DNA from: Pantoea rwandensis
GTDB taxonomy: Bacteria > Pseudomonadota > Gammaproteobacteria > Enterobacterales > Enterobacteriaceae
Assembly (NCBI RefSeq): GCF_000759475.1
Contig: NZ_CP009454.1
Location: forward strand, 744,001 to 808,000
Direction of reading: 5' to 3'
Length of the DNA stretch: 64,000 nt
Part shown: one piece after another, positions 35,596-46,464 of the stretch
How positions within the stretch are numbered: position 1 is the first letter of the stretch
Layout of the letters: each line of letters starts with the position of its first letter
Notes under the pieces: generated by a model
Databases searched by the model: none
The model's input: only the letters and a program-made list of their open reading frames with translations
Told to the model about the DNA's origin: nothing
Made by a program: the position numbers and the translations under genes

Positions 35596-36407
35596 TGCTG
35601 CAATGCCGGATAGGTGAAGAACAGCAGGTGCGTCATGTTGAACAGGAAGTGGACGCCGGTGGCGATCCACACGCGCCCGCTCCAGTGCCACGCCAGGCCG
35701 TAAATCAATCCGGCCAGAGTCGCGAAGACCACTAACATCATGCCGCCAGGGAAATGCGCCAGTCCAAACAGCACTGACGCAATCAACAGCGCCGCCACGC
35801 CACCGATTTTCTGGCGCAGGCGCTGTTGCACATAGCCGCGGAAGAACGCCTCTTCTGCCAGCGAGACAAAGAACAGGTTTGCCAGCATAAAGCTGCCGAG
35901 CCAGTCCGGCCAGTGTGGCTCAATCGCCAGTCCACCCAGCAGCACGGCGACGTACAGCAGCAGCGGGATCGCCGCCAGTAACAGCAGCCACAGAATTTTG
36001 TGTGGCGCAGGAAACTTCTGCGTACGGAACAGCGTAGGCAATGCAGCCAGCAGCACAAAGGGAATCAGCGCTTTATCAAAGTTGTAGTAGAAGCTGAACG
36101 GCACACTGTTGGGGCCAACCTGCATCTCCTCGATCTGGCGCGGGTTGTTAAAGCCCGGCAACAGGTGCAGGAACAGGCCACCGGCGATCAGCACCAGCAG
36201 CGCTTCGCTGATGAGCAACACGGCACGGTTGGTGGGATTCTCCACCCGCACCCACGCCAGCAAAGCGATAGCACCTAAAATGGCGAGAGCAGGCCAGTCC
36301 AGCACATCCTGGAACAGGCCCATTATCGTCGCCAATAACAGCAGTAGTACGGCAAGGCGTTTGGCAGGCGACAGCACAGTGAGTGCGCCAGCCAGAATGA
36401 TCCACAT
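35592..36407 (-). CDS. CPBP-family intramembrane metalloprotease
   Basis: 271 residues with about eight membrane helices. The CPBP/Abi (Rce1-like) motifs are visible in the C-terminal third: [16 protein letters not shown], then [13 protein letters not shown], then [12 protein letters not shown], giving the Glu-Glu, Arg, His and His/Asn of the active site within the membrane. Substrate unknown; relatives act in prenyl-protein processing, bacteriocin immunity or signalling. AAGGA precedes the ATG at 36407. In the gor-rlmJ interval where E. coli has no such gene. Confidence 0.87.
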   Translation of the reverse strand: MWIILAGALTVLSPAKRLAVLLLLLATIMGLFQDVLDWPALAILGAIALLAWVRVENPTNRAVLLISEALLVLIAGGLFLHLLPGFNNPRQIEEMQVGPNSVPFSFYYNFDKALIPFVLLAALPTLFRTQKFPAPHKILWLLLLAAIPLLLYVAVLLGGLAIEPHWPDWLGSFMLANLFFVSLAEEAFFRGYVQQRLRQKIGGVAALLIASVLFGLAHFPGGMMLVVFATLAGLIYGLAWHWSGRVWIATGVHFLFNMTHLLFFTYPALQH

Positions 36408-36469
36408 AAAGAGTGTCCTTAGAAGGGCAACGGCAAAGGGCGGCCGGGGAGCCGCACCCGACAAGCCGG

Positions 36470-37312
36470 TTATTCTGGAACGATCTGCGTCACGCTGTAG
36501 TGACCAGTACCCGCCGGCACCAGCTTCTTATGCAGCCACGGCAACAGTTCTTCCATCTGCGCTTTCAGTTTCCACGGCGGGTTAATCACGATCATGCCGG
36601 AGGCGGTCATACCGCGTTGATCGCTATCAGGACGCACCGCCAGTTCAATCTGCAGAATGTTGCGGATGTTGCTGGCTTCGAGGTCTTTAATCATGTGTTT
36701 GATTTGCTGGCGCAGCACCACTGGATACCACAGCGCATACACACCGGTGGCAAAGCGTTTGTAACCTTCCTGAATGCCTTTCACCACGTCCTGATAATCG
36801 CTTTTCATTTCGTACGGCGGATCGATCAGAATCAGACCACGGCGGCTCTGCGGAGGCAATTTGGCTTTTAACTGCTGATAGCCGTCGCCACGCGCTACGC
36901 GTGCGCGCGCATCTTTACTGAATTCAGAACGCAACAGCGGATAGTCGCTGGAGTGCAGTTCGGTCAGCTCCAGCTTGTCCTCTTCACGCAGCAGGTAGCG
37001 GGCGATCAGCGGTGAGCCTGGATAGTAGCGCAAGGTGCCATGCGGGTTAAGGTTGCGAACGGCCGTCAGATAAGGCTTCAGCAGTTCTGGCGCGTCCGGC
37101 TGCTGCCAGATGCGCGCAATGCCTTCCAGATATTCACCGGTACGCTCGGCGTGCTCTCCGCTCAGCTGGTAACGTCCGGCACCGGCGTGGGTATCCAGAT
37201 AGAGGAAAGGTTTTTCCTTCTCCATCAGAGCGGTGAGGATCAGGCTTTCAACGGTATGTTTGAGCACGTCGGCATGGTTGCCGGCATGAAAACTGTGGCG
37301 ATAACTCAGCAT
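36470..37312 (-). CDS. rlmJ: 23S rRNA m6A2030 methyltransferase
   Basis: 280 residues, matches E. coli RlmJ (YhiR). MLSYRHSFHAGNHADVLKH is the family's opening; the N6-adenine catalytic motif DPPYE lies in LILIDPPYEMKSDY, and the SAM-binding region is around YLDTHAGAGRYQL. Modifies A2030 of 23S rRNA with S-adenosylmethionine. Divergent from prlC with a 223-bp gap, the same as in E. coli. Confidence 0.96.
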   Translation of the reverse strand: MLSYRHSFHAGNHADVLKHTVESLILTALMEKEKPFLYLDTHAGAGRYQLSGEHAERTGEYLEGIARIWQQPDAPELLKPYLTAVRNLNPHGTLRYYPGSPLIARYLLREEDKLELTELHSSDYPLLRSEFSKDARARVARGDGYQQLKAKLPPQSRRGLILIDPPYEMKSDYQDVVKGIQEGYKRFATGVYALWYPVVLRQQIKHMIKDLEASNIRNILQIELAVRPDSDQRGMTASGMIVINPPWKLKAQMEELLPWLHKKLVPAGTGHYSVTQIVPE

Positions 37313-37535
37313 AAAAAAGAGGGGTCCGCGGTTGGATCAAAGGAGATAAAAACATCGTGTGTGGCGCGATTATAGCCGCGCTGCGTAAAAATTGCTGACG
37401 TTTCGGCGCTCGCGCTTTTTTCTTTACCGGTCCATTCTCAGTAGCATTGATTTTCACGTTCACTGACCGCATGTTAGAAAGATTGCGTCGCGCCTTTGCG
37501 CGCCACCCCCACTCCATGAAGAAAGGACTGCGCTT

Positions 37536-39578
37536 ATGACCAATCCGTTACTCACCCCTTACACGCTTCCGCCGTTTTCCGCGATCAAACCTGAGCACGT
37601 GGTTCCTGCTGTGACTGAAGCGCTGAACAACTGCCGCGCTGAAGTTGAACGCGTTGTAGCACAGGGTGCACCTTACACTTGGGACAATTTAGTGCAGCCA
37701 CTGGCGGAAGTGGATGACCACTTAAGCCGCATTTTCTCACCGGTGAGCCATCTCAACTCGGTGAAGAACAGCCCGGAACTGCGTGAAGCTTACGAGCAAA
37801 CGCTGCCGCTGCTGTCCGAATACAGCACCTGGGTAGGCCAGCATGAAGGCCTGTATCAGGCTTATCGCGATCTGAAACAGGGCGACAACTATGCCGCGCT
37901 GGATATCGCCCAGAAGAAAGCGGTGGATAACGCACTGCGTGATTTTGAGTTGTCCGGTATCGGTCTCGATAAAGAAAAACAGAAACGCTATGGCGAAATC
38001 GCGGCGCGTCTGTCTGAACTCGGTTCGACTTACAGCAACAACGTGCTCGACGCCACTATGGGCTGGAGCAAGCTGATCACCGACGAAGCGGATCTGGCGG
38101 GCATGCCGGAAAGTGCGCTGGCGGCGGCGAAAGCGCAGGCCGAAGCCAAAGAGCAGGAAGGCTGGTTGCTGACGCTGGATATCCCAAGCTACCTGCCGGT
38201 GATGACCTACTGCGACAACGCGGCGCTGCGTGAAGAGATGTACCGCGCTTATTCAACGCGTGCTTCTGAGCAGGGTCCAAATGCCGGTAAATGGGATAAC
38301 GGCCCGATCATGGGCGAAGAGCTGGCATTGCGTCACGAGCTGGCACAGCTGCTCGGTTTTGACTCCTTCGCGCATAAATCACTGGCCACCAAAATGGCGG
38401 AAAATCCGGCGCAGGTGATCGACTTCCTGACCGACCTCGCTAAACGTGCGCGTCCGCAAGGTGAGAAAGAGTTAGCCCAGCTGCGCGCCTTCGCCAAAAA
38501 AGAGTATGGCGTTGACGAGATGAATCCCTGGGATCTCACTTACTACGGTGAAAAACAAAAACAGCATCTGTACACCATCAGCGATGAGCAACTGCGTCCG
38601 TACTTCCCGGAAGAGCGTGCGGTGAGCGGTCTGTTCGAAGTGGTGAAACGCATTTATGGCATTACAGCCAAAGAGCGTAAAGACGTCGATGTTTACCACC
38701 CAGACGTGCGCTTCTTCGACCTGTTCGATGAAAGCGGCGAGCTGCGCGGCAGTTTCTATCTTGACCTGTATGCGCGTGAGCACAAGCGTGGCGGGGCGTG
38801 GATGGACGATTGCGTCGGTCAGATGCGTAAAGCCGACGGCAGCTTGCAGAAGCCAGTGGCGTACCTCACCTGTAACTTCAACCGTCCGGTACAGGGCAAA
38901 CCTGCGCTGTTTACCCACGATGAAGTCACCACCTTGTTCCATGAGTTTGGGCACGGCTTGCACCACATGCTGACGCGCATCGAAGCACCGGGCGTATCTG
39001 GCATCAGCGGTGTACCGTGGGATGCGGTCGAGCTGCCAAGCCAGTTTATGGAAAACTGGTGCTGGGAGCCGGACGCGCTGGCGTTTATCTCCGGCCACTA
39101 CGAGACCGGCGAACCGTTGCCGAAAGATCTGCTGGATAAGATGCTGGCGGCGAAGAACTATCAGGCGGCGCTGTTTATCCTGCGTCAGCTGGAGTTCGGC
39201 CTGTTCGATTTCCGTATGCACACCGAATTCAATCCGGAAAAAGGCGCGCAGATCCTCGAAACCCTGCGTGAAGTGAAGAAGCAGGTTGCAGTGGTGCCAA
39301 GCCCGGAGTGGGGCCGTTTCCCGCATGCGTTTAGCCACGTCTTCGCTGGCGGTTATGCCGCAGGTTACTACAGCTACCTGTGGGCAGATGTGCTGGCAGC
39401 GGATGCTTACTCACGCTTTGAAGAAGAGGGTATCTTCAACCGTGAAACCGGCCAGTCGTTCCTCGACAACATCCTGACGCGTGGCGGTTCCGAAGAGCCA
39501 ATGGAGCTGTTCAAACGCTTCCGTGGCCGTGAACCACAGCTGGACGCGATGCTGGAACACTACGGAATTCAGGGATAA
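37536..39578 (+). CDS. prlC: Oligopeptidase A
   Basis: 680 residues, M3-family zinc peptidase of the cytoplasm that degrades signal peptides and other oligopeptides. The zinc motif [10 protein letters not shown] has its histidines at residues 469 and 473 and the catalytic Glu at 470, as in E. coli; the third ligand Glu is about 25 residues on in [20 protein letters not shown] precedes the ATG. rsmJ follows after 8 bp, so the two are co-transcribed. Confidence 0.97.
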   Translation: MTNPLLTPYTLPPFSAIKPEHVVPAVTEALNNCRAEVERVVAQGAPYTWDNLVQPLAEVDDHLSRIFSPVSHLNSVKNSPELREAYEQTLPLLSEYSTWVGQHEGLYQAYRDLKQGDNYAALDIAQKKAVDNALRDFELSGIGLDKEKQKRYGEIAARLSELGSTYSNNVLDATMGWSKLITDEADLAGMPESALAAAKAQAEAKEQEGWLLTLDIPSYLPVMTYCDNAALREEMYRAYSTRASEQGPNAGKWDNGPIMGEELALRHELAQLLGFDSFAHKSLATKMAENPAQVIDFLTDLAKRARPQGEKELAQLRAFAKKEYGVDEMNPWDLTYYGEKQKQHLYTISDEQLRPYFPEERAVSGLFEVVKRIYGITAKERKDVDVYHPDVRFFDLFDESGELRGSFYLDLYAREHKRGGAWMDDCVGQMRKADGSLQKPVAYLTCNFNRPVQGKPALFTHDEVTTLFHEFGHGLHHMLTRIEAPGVSGISGVPWDAVELPSQFMENWCWEPDALAFISGHYETGEPLPKDLLDKMLAAKNYQAALFILRQLEFGLFDFRMHTEFNPEKGAQILETLREVKKQVAVVPSPEWGRFPHAFSHVFAGGYAAGYYSYLWADVLAADAYSRFEEEGIFNRETGQSFLDNILTRGGSEEPMELFKRFRGREPQLDAMLEHYGIQG

Positions 39579-39586
39579 GCCTGCTT

Positions 39587-40336
39587 GTGAAAATCGGTTT
39601 AATCGATGAATCAGGCGCCGGAGACGGCGCCTTATTACATCTGGCGCAGCGCTGGGGCTTACAGCATGACGATCAGGCCGTAATGGCACTGGTGCTGACG
39701 CCGGAGCGCCTCGAGCTGCGCAAACAGGATGAGCCTAAACTGGGCGGCATCTTTGTGGATTTTGTCACCGGTGCCATGGCGCATCGCCGCAAGTTTGGTG
39801 GCGGTCGCGGCGAGGCGGTGGCGAAAGCGGTGGGCATTAAAGGTGGCTATTTGCCGGACGTGATCGACGCGACGGCAGGATTGGGGCGCGATGCCTTTGT
39901 GCTGGCAGCGCTGGGTTGCCGGGTGCGCATGCTGGAACGCCATCCGGTGGTTGCGGCTCTGCTGGATGATGGTTTGCGTCGTGGCTATGAAGATGCGGAG
40001 ATCGGCGGCTGGCTGCGCGAACGGCTGACGCTGCTGCATGTGGTGAGTCAGCAGGCGTTGAGTGATATCACGCCCGCGCCAGATGTGGTGTATCTCGATC
40101 CGATGTATCCCCATCGTCAAAAGAGCGCGATGGTGAAGAAGGAGATGCGGGTGTTTCAGTCGCTGGTCGGTGCCGATGATGACGCCGATGCGCTGCTGGA
40201 ACCCGCTCGCCGTCTGGCGAAGAAACGTATTGTGGTGAAACGCCCGGATTACGCGCCGCCGTTAGCGGGCGTGGCAACCCAATCGGCGGTGGTCACCAAA
40301 AGCCATCGCTTTGATATTTATCCGCCGTTGGTATGA
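39587..40336 (+). CDS. rsmJ: 16S rRNA m2G1516 methyltransferase
   Basis: 249 residues, starts with GTG, matches E. coli RsmJ (YhiQ). The SAM site is in [20 protein letters not shown], the catalytic part in [19 protein letters not shown], and the ending [14 protein letters not shown] is typical. Methylates G1516 of 16S rRNA. Operon partner of prlC. In E. coli dtpB lies between rsmJ and uspA; here it is missing. Confidence 0.95.
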   Translation: MKIGLIDESGAGDGALLHLAQRWGLQHDDQAVMALVLTPERLELRKQDEPKLGGIFVDFVTGAMAHRRKFGGGRGEAVAKAVGIKGGYLPDVIDATAGLGRDAFVLAALGCRVRMLERHPVVAALLDDGLRRGYEDAEIGGWLRERLTLLHVVSQQALSDITPAPDVVYLDPMYPHRQKSAMVKKEMRVFQSLVGADDDADALLEPARRLAKKRIVVKRPDYAPPLAGVATQSAVVTKSHRFDIYPPLV

Positions 40337-40412
40337 GTCTGCCTGCTGGCGTCGCGACGTGATTATCGCGCGGGGTTTAAAGACGCGCGATGCATTACGC
40401 CACTACCAAAAA

Positions 40413-40436
40413 AACAGGGCCATTACTGGCCCTGTT
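40413..40436. terminator. Bidirectional terminator rsmJ/uspA
   Basis: AACAGGGCC-attact-GGCCCTGTT with A and T runs on both sides, between convergent genes; a strong terminator on both strands. Confidence 0.9.
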
Positions 40437-40437
40437 T

Positions 40438-40875
40438 TTATTCGTCTTCTTCGTCACGCAGCGGCACAATCAGCATATCAATATGTACCGTGTTGATCAG
40501 CTGGCGCGCGGATGACATCAGCTTGCTCCAGAAATCCTGATGGTGGCCACAGACCACTAAATCCACTTCATATTTCTTAATCGCATCCACCAGCACCTGG
40601 CCAAGATCGCCACTGCCGCTCAGGGTTTCACTGATCGGATAACCGGCGTTGGTAGAAAGCTCTTTCAGCGCGGTGTGCGTCTCTTCAGAAATGCGTTTCT
40701 GCATGTCGCCCAGATTGACGTCAATCAGCCCGGTGTAAAGGTCTGAGTAATTCACATCAACGTGGATCAGCGAGATTCTTGCATCATAAGGACGGGCCAG
40801 AGAAACGGCTTTATCAACCAGCAACTGGCTTTCCGGGGAAAGGTCTACTGCAATCAGGATATGTTTATAAGCCAT
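40438..40875 (-). CDS. uspA: Universal stress protein A
   Basis: 145 residues, near-identical in plan to E. coli Usp[40 protein letters not shown], and [19 protein letters not shown]. UspA is a cytoplasmic dimer needed for survival in growth arrest. UspA proper lacks the ATP-binding glycine motif, and none is seen here. Divergent from uspB over a 421-bp region, as in E. coli. Confidence 0.96.
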   Translation of the reverse strand: MAYKHILIAVDLSPESQLLVDKAVSLARPYDARISLIHVDVNYSDLYTGLIDVNLGDMQKRISEETHTALKELSTNAGYPISETLSGSGDLGQVLVDAIKKYEVDLVVCGHHQDFWSKLMSSARQLINTVHIDMLIVPLRDEEDE

Positions 40876-41296
40876 GATAAAACTCCTTCTCAAGATTCTG
40901 GGGCTACCTGAATTCCCGCCGCTTGGCGAACGAAATCCTTTGCGCGAAACAGCGATGAAGCGCCACCAACCACAATTTATGCCCTGCAGGCGTTATGTTG
41001 TTATGTGTTGAGTATAGCCAGAGTTGTTAACAAATGCTGCAATCCACGGCTCGCTTGTGAGGAAGATCAAGCGCTATCGCAATTTTCATTCGCGGCGAAC
41101 GAAAATCATCGCTGGAAAAAAATTGAACAGATCTCCTACACTGAAAATGAGTGCCACTGCCGTCTGGGTAACGCGCTCGGGTTCGCATAACAACAATGCA
41201 ATTCGATTCATCTGTGGCTGGTTAATTTCCCGTGGGGCGTCTACAGCATTTCCCCGCTGCCTTCGACGTCATTGCGGCTCCAGCTGGGAGGGGAAC
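40876..41296. other. 421-bp divergent uspA-uspB regulatory region
   Basis: Contains, for uspA, TATACT on the minus strand (41011-41016) as a likely -10. For uspB, CTACACT (41136-41142) fits the extended -10 of sigma-S promoters, in keeping with the known sigma-S control of E. coli uspB. No further gene is supported; the open frames here are uspB read-through. Confidence 0.45.
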
Positions 41297-41632
41297 ATGA
41301 TCAGCACTATCGCGCTTTTTTGGGCTCTGTGTGTGGTTTGTCTGGTGAATATGGCGCGCTACTTCTCTTCTTTGCGCTCGCTATTGGCTGTGCTGCGCGG
41401 TTGCGATCCGCTGCTGTATCAATATGTGGATGGGGCGGGTTTCTTCACGTCTCATGGTCAGCCGAGCAAGCAGGTGCGACTGGTGCGTTATATCTGGGAT
41501 AAACGCTATCGCGATCATCACGACGACGAATTTATTCGCCGCTGCGAGCGCGTGCGCAGGCAGTTTGTCTTGACCAGCGGGCTCTGTTTTTTGGTGGTGG
41601 TGAGTCTGGTTGGCCTGGCGATCTGGCATTAA
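41297..41632 (+). CDS. uspB: Universal stress protein B
   Basis: 111 residues, the E. coli length. Two membrane helices, one at the start ([21 protein letters not shown]) and one at the end ([21 protein letters not shown]), with [20 protein letters not shown] between. Inner membrane protein linked to ethanol resistance in stationary phase in E. coli. GGGAGGGG precedes the ATG. Confidence 0.95.
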   Translation: MISTIALFWALCVVCLVNMARYFSSLRSLLAVLRGCDPLLYQYVDGAGFFTSHGQPSKQVRLVRYIWDKRYRDHHDDEFIRRCERVRRQFVLTSGLCFLVVVSLVGLAIWH

Positions 41633-41649
41633 ATAGCGGCAATAAAAAA

Positions 41650-41675
41650 GGGCGACCTGTGTTGAACAGTCGCCC
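41650..41675. terminator. Bidirectional terminator uspB/pitA
   Basis: GGGCGAC-N12-GTCGCCC with a T6 run on the pitA strand and TCTTGTTT on the uspB strand, between converging stops. Confidence 0.85.
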
Positions 41676-41695
41676 TCTTGTTTGCCGTTGACGGC

Positions 41696-43195
41696 TTAGA
41701 TAATTTTCAGCGCGATCCAGTAGAGCGAACCTGACAGCACAATACACACCGGCAGGGTGAACACCCACGCCATGGCGATGTTTTTGATAGTACGGCTCTG
41801 TAATCCACCACCATCAACCAGCATGGTTCCGGCAACCGATGACGACAGAATATGCGTGGTCGAAACCGGCATTCCGGTATAGCTCGCGACACCAATCGAC
41901 ACGGCCGCAGTGACCTGCGCTGACATGCCCTGCGCATAGGTCATGCCTTTTTTACCGATTTTCTCACCGATGGTGGTCGCCACGCGACGCCAGCCAATCA
42001 TGGTGCCAATGCCCAGCGCTAACGCCACGGCCATAATGATCCAGATCGGTGCGTACTCTACGGTGCCCAGCAGATCGCCCTTCAGCTTGTTGAGGAAGCG
42101 CTTATCGTCCGGGGTGGTCTCTGGCAGCTTCGCCGCTTTATCGGCCGTGTCCGAGACGCACATCAGCAGGCGACGCATCTGACTGCGCTGATCAACCGTC
42201 AGTTGGTCATAGCTGTTCAGATTGGTCAGCAAGAGTTGGGCACGATTAATAGCCTGCAGCGCACGGCTGCTATCGCAATGGAACTCATGCGGACCGCCCA
42301 CAGATTCTTCCGGCGTTGGCACCGCTGGTGGCGCCATCTGGACGATATGCGTGAGTGAATCGCTATGCTGCTGGTAATACTGCTCCAGATGATTGACCGC
42401 ATCGCGCGTCCGGGTGATGTCATAACCCGAAGCGTTCATGTTGACCACGAAACCAGCGGGTGCCACACCAATCAGCACGAGCATAATCAAGCCAATGCCT
42501 TTCTGACCATCGTTCGCACCGTGAGAGTAGCTCACGCCAATTGCCGAGACGATCAAGGCGATACGCGTCCAAAACGGTGGCTTCTTCTTGCCATCGATCT
42601 TTTCACGGTCAGCCGGTGTCATATGGATGCGCGAACGTTTAGGGGTTCCGCTCCAGTAACGACGCAGGATGAAAATCAATGAACCCGCAATCACCAGACC
42701 GACAATCGGTGACAGAATCAGAGACAGGAAAATATTGATCACTTTCGGCAGGTTAAGCGCATCAACCACCGAGGTGCCGGTCATCAGTGCATTGGTGAGA
42801 CCAATACCGATAATCGCGCCGATCAAGGTGTGAGAACTGGATGCCGGCAAGCCCAGATACCAGGTGCCAAGGTTCCAGATAATGGCTGCCAGCAGCATGG
42901 AGAACACCATGGCGAGGCCGTGTGCAGAACCTACATTCAGCAGTAAATCCGTTGGCAGCATATGCACGATGGCATAGGCCACGCTTAAACCACCCAGCAA
43001 AACGCCTAAGAAGTTGAAAACACCCGCCATCACAACCGCCAATTGCGCCCGCATCGCGCGGGTATAAATGACTGTAGCGACTGCGTTAGCAGTGTCGTGG
43101 AAACCGTTGATTGCCTCATAGAACAAGACAAACAGCAGAGCTAATACCAAAAACAGGCCGGTACTGAGGTCAAGACCAGCGAACAGATGTAGCAT
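41696..43195 (-). CDS. pitA: Low-affinity inorganic phosphate transporter PitA
   Basis: 499 residues, the E. coli length. Two PiT signature repeats are seen, [21 protein letters not shown] near residue 30 and [18 protein letters not shown] near 230, with a large hydrophilic loop before [20 protein letters not shown]. Takes up metal-phosphate complexes with protons. Next to uspB as in E. coli. Start ATG 43195 gives E. coli-like MLHLFAGLD. Confidence 0.97.
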   Translation of the reverse strand: MLHLFAGLDLSTGLFLVLALLFVLFYEAINGFHDTANAVATVIYTRAMRAQLAVVMAGVFNFLGVLLGGLSVAYAIVHMLPTDLLLNVGSAHGLAMVFSMLLAAIIWNLGTWYLGLPASSSHTLIGAIIGIGLTNALMTGTSVVDALNLPKVINIFLSLILSPIVGLVIAGSLIFILRRYWSGTPKRSRIHMTPADREKIDGKKKPPFWTRIALIVSAIGVSYSHGANDGQKGIGLIMLVLIGVAPAGFVVNMNASGYDITRTRDAVNHLEQYYQQHSDSLTHIVQMAPPAVPTPEESVGGPHEFHCDSSRALQAINRAQLLLTNLNSYDQLTVDQRSQMRRLLMCVSDTADKAAKLPETTPDDKRFLNKLKGDLLGTVEYAPIWIIMAVALALGIGTMIGWRRVATTIGEKIGKKGMTYAQGMSAQVTAAVSIGVASYTGMPVSTTHILSSSVAGTMLVDGGGLQSRTIKNIAMAWVFTLPVCIVLSGSLYWIALKII

Positions 43196-43438
43196 AAACG
43201 TTACGCCATTTTTTGGAGGACATGAACGCGGCGCATTATCGGCGACAACCCGCATGATGTGAAAGGAAAATATAGCCCTTTTTTGTCTTAAAATTGCCAC
43301 AAACCCGGTCAGATAAGGTAAAAAGACTGAAAAATAAGCGAGTTACAATATGACACATTTACGGCATTTTTTTGACGCTGGCGCGAAATGCCGCAGATCT
43401 CTACAATCACCGCCTTTCAATTATGTGGATTAATCACT

Positions 43439-44623
43439 GTGGACAAGTTTGACGTTATCGTAATAGGTGCAGGCGCTGCCGGCATGTTCTGTGCGGCGCA
43501 GGCAGGGCAGTTGGGTCGTCGTGTGCTGTTGCTGGATAACGGCAAAAAGGCGGGACGTAAAATCCTGATGTCCGGAGGTGGCCGCTGTAACTTCACCAAT
43601 ATGTACACCGAACCGGCGGCGTATCTCTCGCATAACCCGCATTTCAGCAAGTCGGCACTGGCGCGTTACACCCAGTGGGACTTCATCGATCTGGTGAATC
43701 GCCACAAGATTGCATATCACGAGAAAACCCTTGGCCAACTGTTCTGCGATGATTCGGCGCAGCAGATCGTGGATCTGCTGTTAAAAGAGTGCGAAGACGG
43801 ACAAGTCACCGTGCGTTTGCGCAGTGAAGTGCTGAGCGTGACGCGTGATGAAAATGGCTACAGGCTACAGTTGAATGGCTCCGAGGTGCAGGCAGAAAAG
43901 CTGGTGATCGCGAGTGGGGGATTATCGATGCCGGGGCTCGGGGCAACGCCGTTTGGCTACAAAGTGGCCGAGCAGTTTGGTTTGAAAGTCTTTCCGACGC
44001 GCGCTGCACTGGTGCCTTTCACCCTGCATAAGCCGTTGCTGGAGCAGTTAAATACGCTGTCGGGTGTGGCGCTGCCCACCACCATTACGGCGCAGGACGG
44101 CACACTGTTTAAAGAAGCGATGCTGTTTACCCATCGCGGCTTGTCGGGTCCGGCGGTGCTGCAAATTTCCAGCTACTGGCAGCCAGGGGAATTTGTCACC
44201 ATTAATCTGTCGCCGGAGACCTCGCTCGATGATTTCATCAACGTGCAGCGCGAGGCACATCCGAACCTCAGCCTGAAAAACAGCCTGGCGAAAATTTTGC
44301 CAAAGCGACTCGTGGAAGTGTTGCAGGAGCTGAAACAGATCCCGGATGTGACGCTGAAGCAGCTCAACAGCAAACAGCAGGCCGAGTTAGTCACCACGTT
44401 GCATCAGTGGCGCGTGCAGCCAAATGGTACCGAAGGCTACCGTACCGCCGAAGTGACGATGGGCGGCGTCGATACCACGCAGCTCTCTTCCAAAACCATG
44501 GAAGCGCGTGACGTGCCCGGCCTTTACTTCATCGGCGAAGTGGTGGATGTCACCGGTTGGCTCGGTGGATATAACTTCCAGTGGGCGTGGAGTTCAGCGT
44601 GGGCGTGCGCGCAGGCGCTGTAA
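43439..44623 (+). CDS. yhiN: YhiN, FAD/NAD(P)-binding HI0933-family protein
   Basis: 394 residues. FAD loop FDVIVIGAGAAGMFCAAQAG, the HI0933 mark GRKILMSGGGRCNFTN and the ending VVDVTGWLGGYNFQWAWSS are plain. The family is flavoprotein-like (BaiN class) without an established reaction in E. coli. I start at the GTG at 43439, aligned with E. coli YhiN, not the ATG at 43388 with no ribosome-binding site. Divergent from pitA over 243 bp. Confidence 0.9.
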   Translation: MDKFDVIVIGAGAAGMFCAAQAGQLGRRVLLLDNGKKAGRKILMSGGGRCNFTNMYTEPAAYLSHNPHFSKSALARYTQWDFIDLVNRHKIAYHEKTLGQLFCDDSAQQIVDLLLKECEDGQVTVRLRSEVLSVTRDENGYRLQLNGSEVQAEKLVIASGGLSMPGLGATPFGYKVAEQFGLKVFPTRAALVPFTLHKPLLEQLNTLSGVALPTTITAQDGTLFKEAMLFTHRGLSGPAVLQISSYWQPGEFVTINLSPETSLDDFINVQREAHPNLSLKNSLAKILPKRLVEVLQELKQIPDVTLKQLNSKQQAELVTTLHQWRVQPNGTEGYRTAEVTMGGVDTTQLSSKTMEARDVPGLYFIGEVVDVTGWLGGYNFQWAWSSAWACAQAL

Positions 44624-44852
44624 ATTATCACGTCGCCATAAATGGCGATGCTACTGCGCGAATACGAAGTTCAGCTTGATGGTGAGGTTACAGCGCTAAT
44701 GCCTGGCGCTGCGTAACGGCGTCGCTACAGTACTAACGCAAGGTTTTGCCTGATAGCGACGTTGCAACCCACATCCACGGATTGGGGGTTCGGCCACGAA
44801 ACACCCCCATTGCGCGTTTTTTTGCAGTGTGCGCATTGATGCGCACCTGGCA
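44624..44852. repeat. Intergenic region with two REP-like palindromes
   Basis: CGTCGCCAT-aa-ATGGCGATG at about 44631-44650 and GTGCGCATTGATGCGCACC at about 44830-44848. Between them is a GGGGGT/ACCCCC stem near 44785-44810 followed by a T7 run, possibly ending yhiN. No gene seen. Confidence 0.6.
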
Positions 44853-45845
44853 TTATTGAGCGGCCTTACCCGCTAACGTCGCTGCAGGTGTCAGGTTTTT
44901 CGGCTGCTCGTGCAGCAATACTTGCCCCAGCAGGCTATCGCTGTTGACCACACCGTATTTCAGATGCGTCGCGATATATTTGCGGTCAAAGCTGGTGAGT
45001 TTGTACACCGGTGGCAACACCTCTGGTAAAGCATCCACCATCAGCATGCGGCTCAGTTTCACCGGACGCCAGCCGCTCAGCGTTTGATACAATAACGCCC
45101 CGGCTTCCGCTTTGCGTAAGTAGAAGTTGTAGTGATTCTTTTCCCGCAGCGCCTGCTGCTGAGCGATATACACCACCAGATAATCCGGCGTCTTGATGCC
45201 CTGCAGAATCGTGTCGTAGTTCGGCAGCGCCAATAATTGCTGGAAGAAGGCCTCTGAGCCTAACTCCACAATCGGGCGGAAGCAGTGCAGCCAGCGGCCG
45301 ATAAAGGCATTGTTTTTCGGCGCGGCGAGAAACCAGGATTCCATCACCGGATAAGCGCGATCGCGGGTGGATTCCTCGCGATAAAAAGCCACCAGGTCAT
45401 AACGCTCATCCGCATTCACCGCTAACAGCTCATCAAGGCTACGATTGAGGATAATGGTGGCATCCATCCAGATTCCGCCATAACGATGCAGCAGCTCCAG
45501 GCGAATCACATCGCTTTTGTGCGAAGCCCGCATCCCCGCGTGGACAAACTTCAGGTCGGGTAAATAGTCGTGCAGATTGAGATTGTTAATCACCGTCAGC
45601 GTATAGCCAGGGTTTTCACGGGCAATCTTGTCGACAAAAATCTGGACTTCAGCCGGGAGCTTTTCACTTTCCCAGTACATCCAAACCTGACGCGGAATGG
45701 GCGCAGGCGGATTAGCGCGAGCCTGCAAGTTAATATCCTGCTCGGCTGTGGGGTGGTAGGCGGGAAGGCGTTTGCGTGTGGTCAGCTTTTTTTCCGCCAG
45801 CAACGCCAGCGAAATCAAATGCATTTTAAGTTTATGGTTGGACAT
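44853..45845 (-). CDS. Glycosyltransferase with DXD motif (capsular polysaccharide synthesis type)
   Basis: About 330 residues. PIPRQVWMYWESEKLPAEVQIF, HKSDVIRLELLHRYGGIWMDATI (the DXD-like metal site) and the downstream AAPKNNAFIGRWLHCF match the Caps_synth/GT32-like group of proteins that transfer sugars in capsule or O-antigen synthesis. It is alone here; no other polysaccharide genes are near. Three ATGs in a row follow AGGA; the third (45845) has the best spacing. The acceptor is not known. Confidence 0.82.
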   Translation of the reverse strand: MSNHKLKMHLISLALLAEKKLTTRKRLPAYHPTAEQDINLQARANPPAPIPRQVWMYWESEKLPAEVQIFVDKIARENPGYTLTVINNLNLHDYLPDLKFVHAGMRASHKSDVIRLELLHRYGGIWMDATIILNRSLDELLAVNADERYDLVAFYREESTRDRAYPVMESWFLAAPKNNAFIGRWLHCFRPIVELGSEAFFQQLLALPNYDTILQGIKTPDYLVVYIAQQQALREKNHYNFYLRKAEAGALLYQTLSGWRPVKLSRMLMVDALPEVLPPVYKLTSFDRKYIATHLKYGVVNSDSLLGQVLLHEQPKNLTPAATLAGKAAQ

Positions 45846-46116
45846 CATCATTCCTGTAACCCTGTCGGCCGCTATCCCAGCTTTTGCCGCTTTAAGGCGA
45901 AAAACTGGCCCTGTGACAGCGGGCACGATGAAGCGCGAATGGCGCGAAAAGTGGCTCAAAATTAACAAACAGCGCCGAACCGCTCAATAAATAAACTCTG
46001 AAAACGCTACTTTAAGAGAATACGCAGGCGGCGTTCATTTGCCGTGGGTGTTTAAGGGCTGTTAACCGATGAATCTGTTAAGATCGCCGCGTTTTTTCAA
46101 ACAGGCCCATGATTCC

Positions 46117-46464
46117 ATGTTCAAACTTAAATTCCTTCTGCCCGTGCTTATCGTCATCAGCGCGGCTGTCTGGTGGCTGATGCCGCACTATAGCGATGAA
46201 GACAAAGGCTATTACATCGCCATGTTCTGCACCTTGACCCATGACGGGCGCGACAACTCACCCCAGGCAATGCAGCAGATCATTGAAGGCAGCAACTCGG
46301 ACTATGCGCTGCAGAAAATTCATTTCCAGTCAGGTCTGGCAGAACATCTGCAAAGCGTGTGGCAGGATTTGTCAGTGGGGCAGCAACAGCAGGCGCGGCA
46401 GGACAGTCTGTCCTGCCGCAAGGTGATGTCTGAAAAGTTATTACCGGGTAAAGCAGTGCAGTGA
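46117..46464 (+). CDS. Small membrane-anchored protein, function unknown
   Basis: 115 residues. MFKLKFLLPVLIVISAAVWWLMP is one N-terminal membrane helix or uncleaved signal, followed by a periplasm-facing or cytoplasmic Gln-rich domain with cysteines in AMFCTLTHDG and SLSCRKVM. I do not know the family. An ATG at 46069 would add 16 residues before the helix. It abuts the stop of the exported isochorismatase-like gene on the other strand with no gap. Confidence 0.6.
   Translation: MFKLKFLLPVLIVISAAVWWLMPHYSDEDKGYYIAMFCTLTHDGRDNSPQAMQQIIEGSNSDYALQKIHFQSGLAEHLQSVWQDLSVGQQQQARQDSLSCRKVMSEKLLPGKAVQ

Noticed and set aside
38472..39338. 288-codon minus-strand frame
   Set aside because: Opposite prlC; shadow of a highly expressed gene's codon use.
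40337..40437. Remnant of dtpB between rsmJ and uspA
   Set aside because: Only 101 bp, mostly terminator; no peptide-transporter text in any frame.
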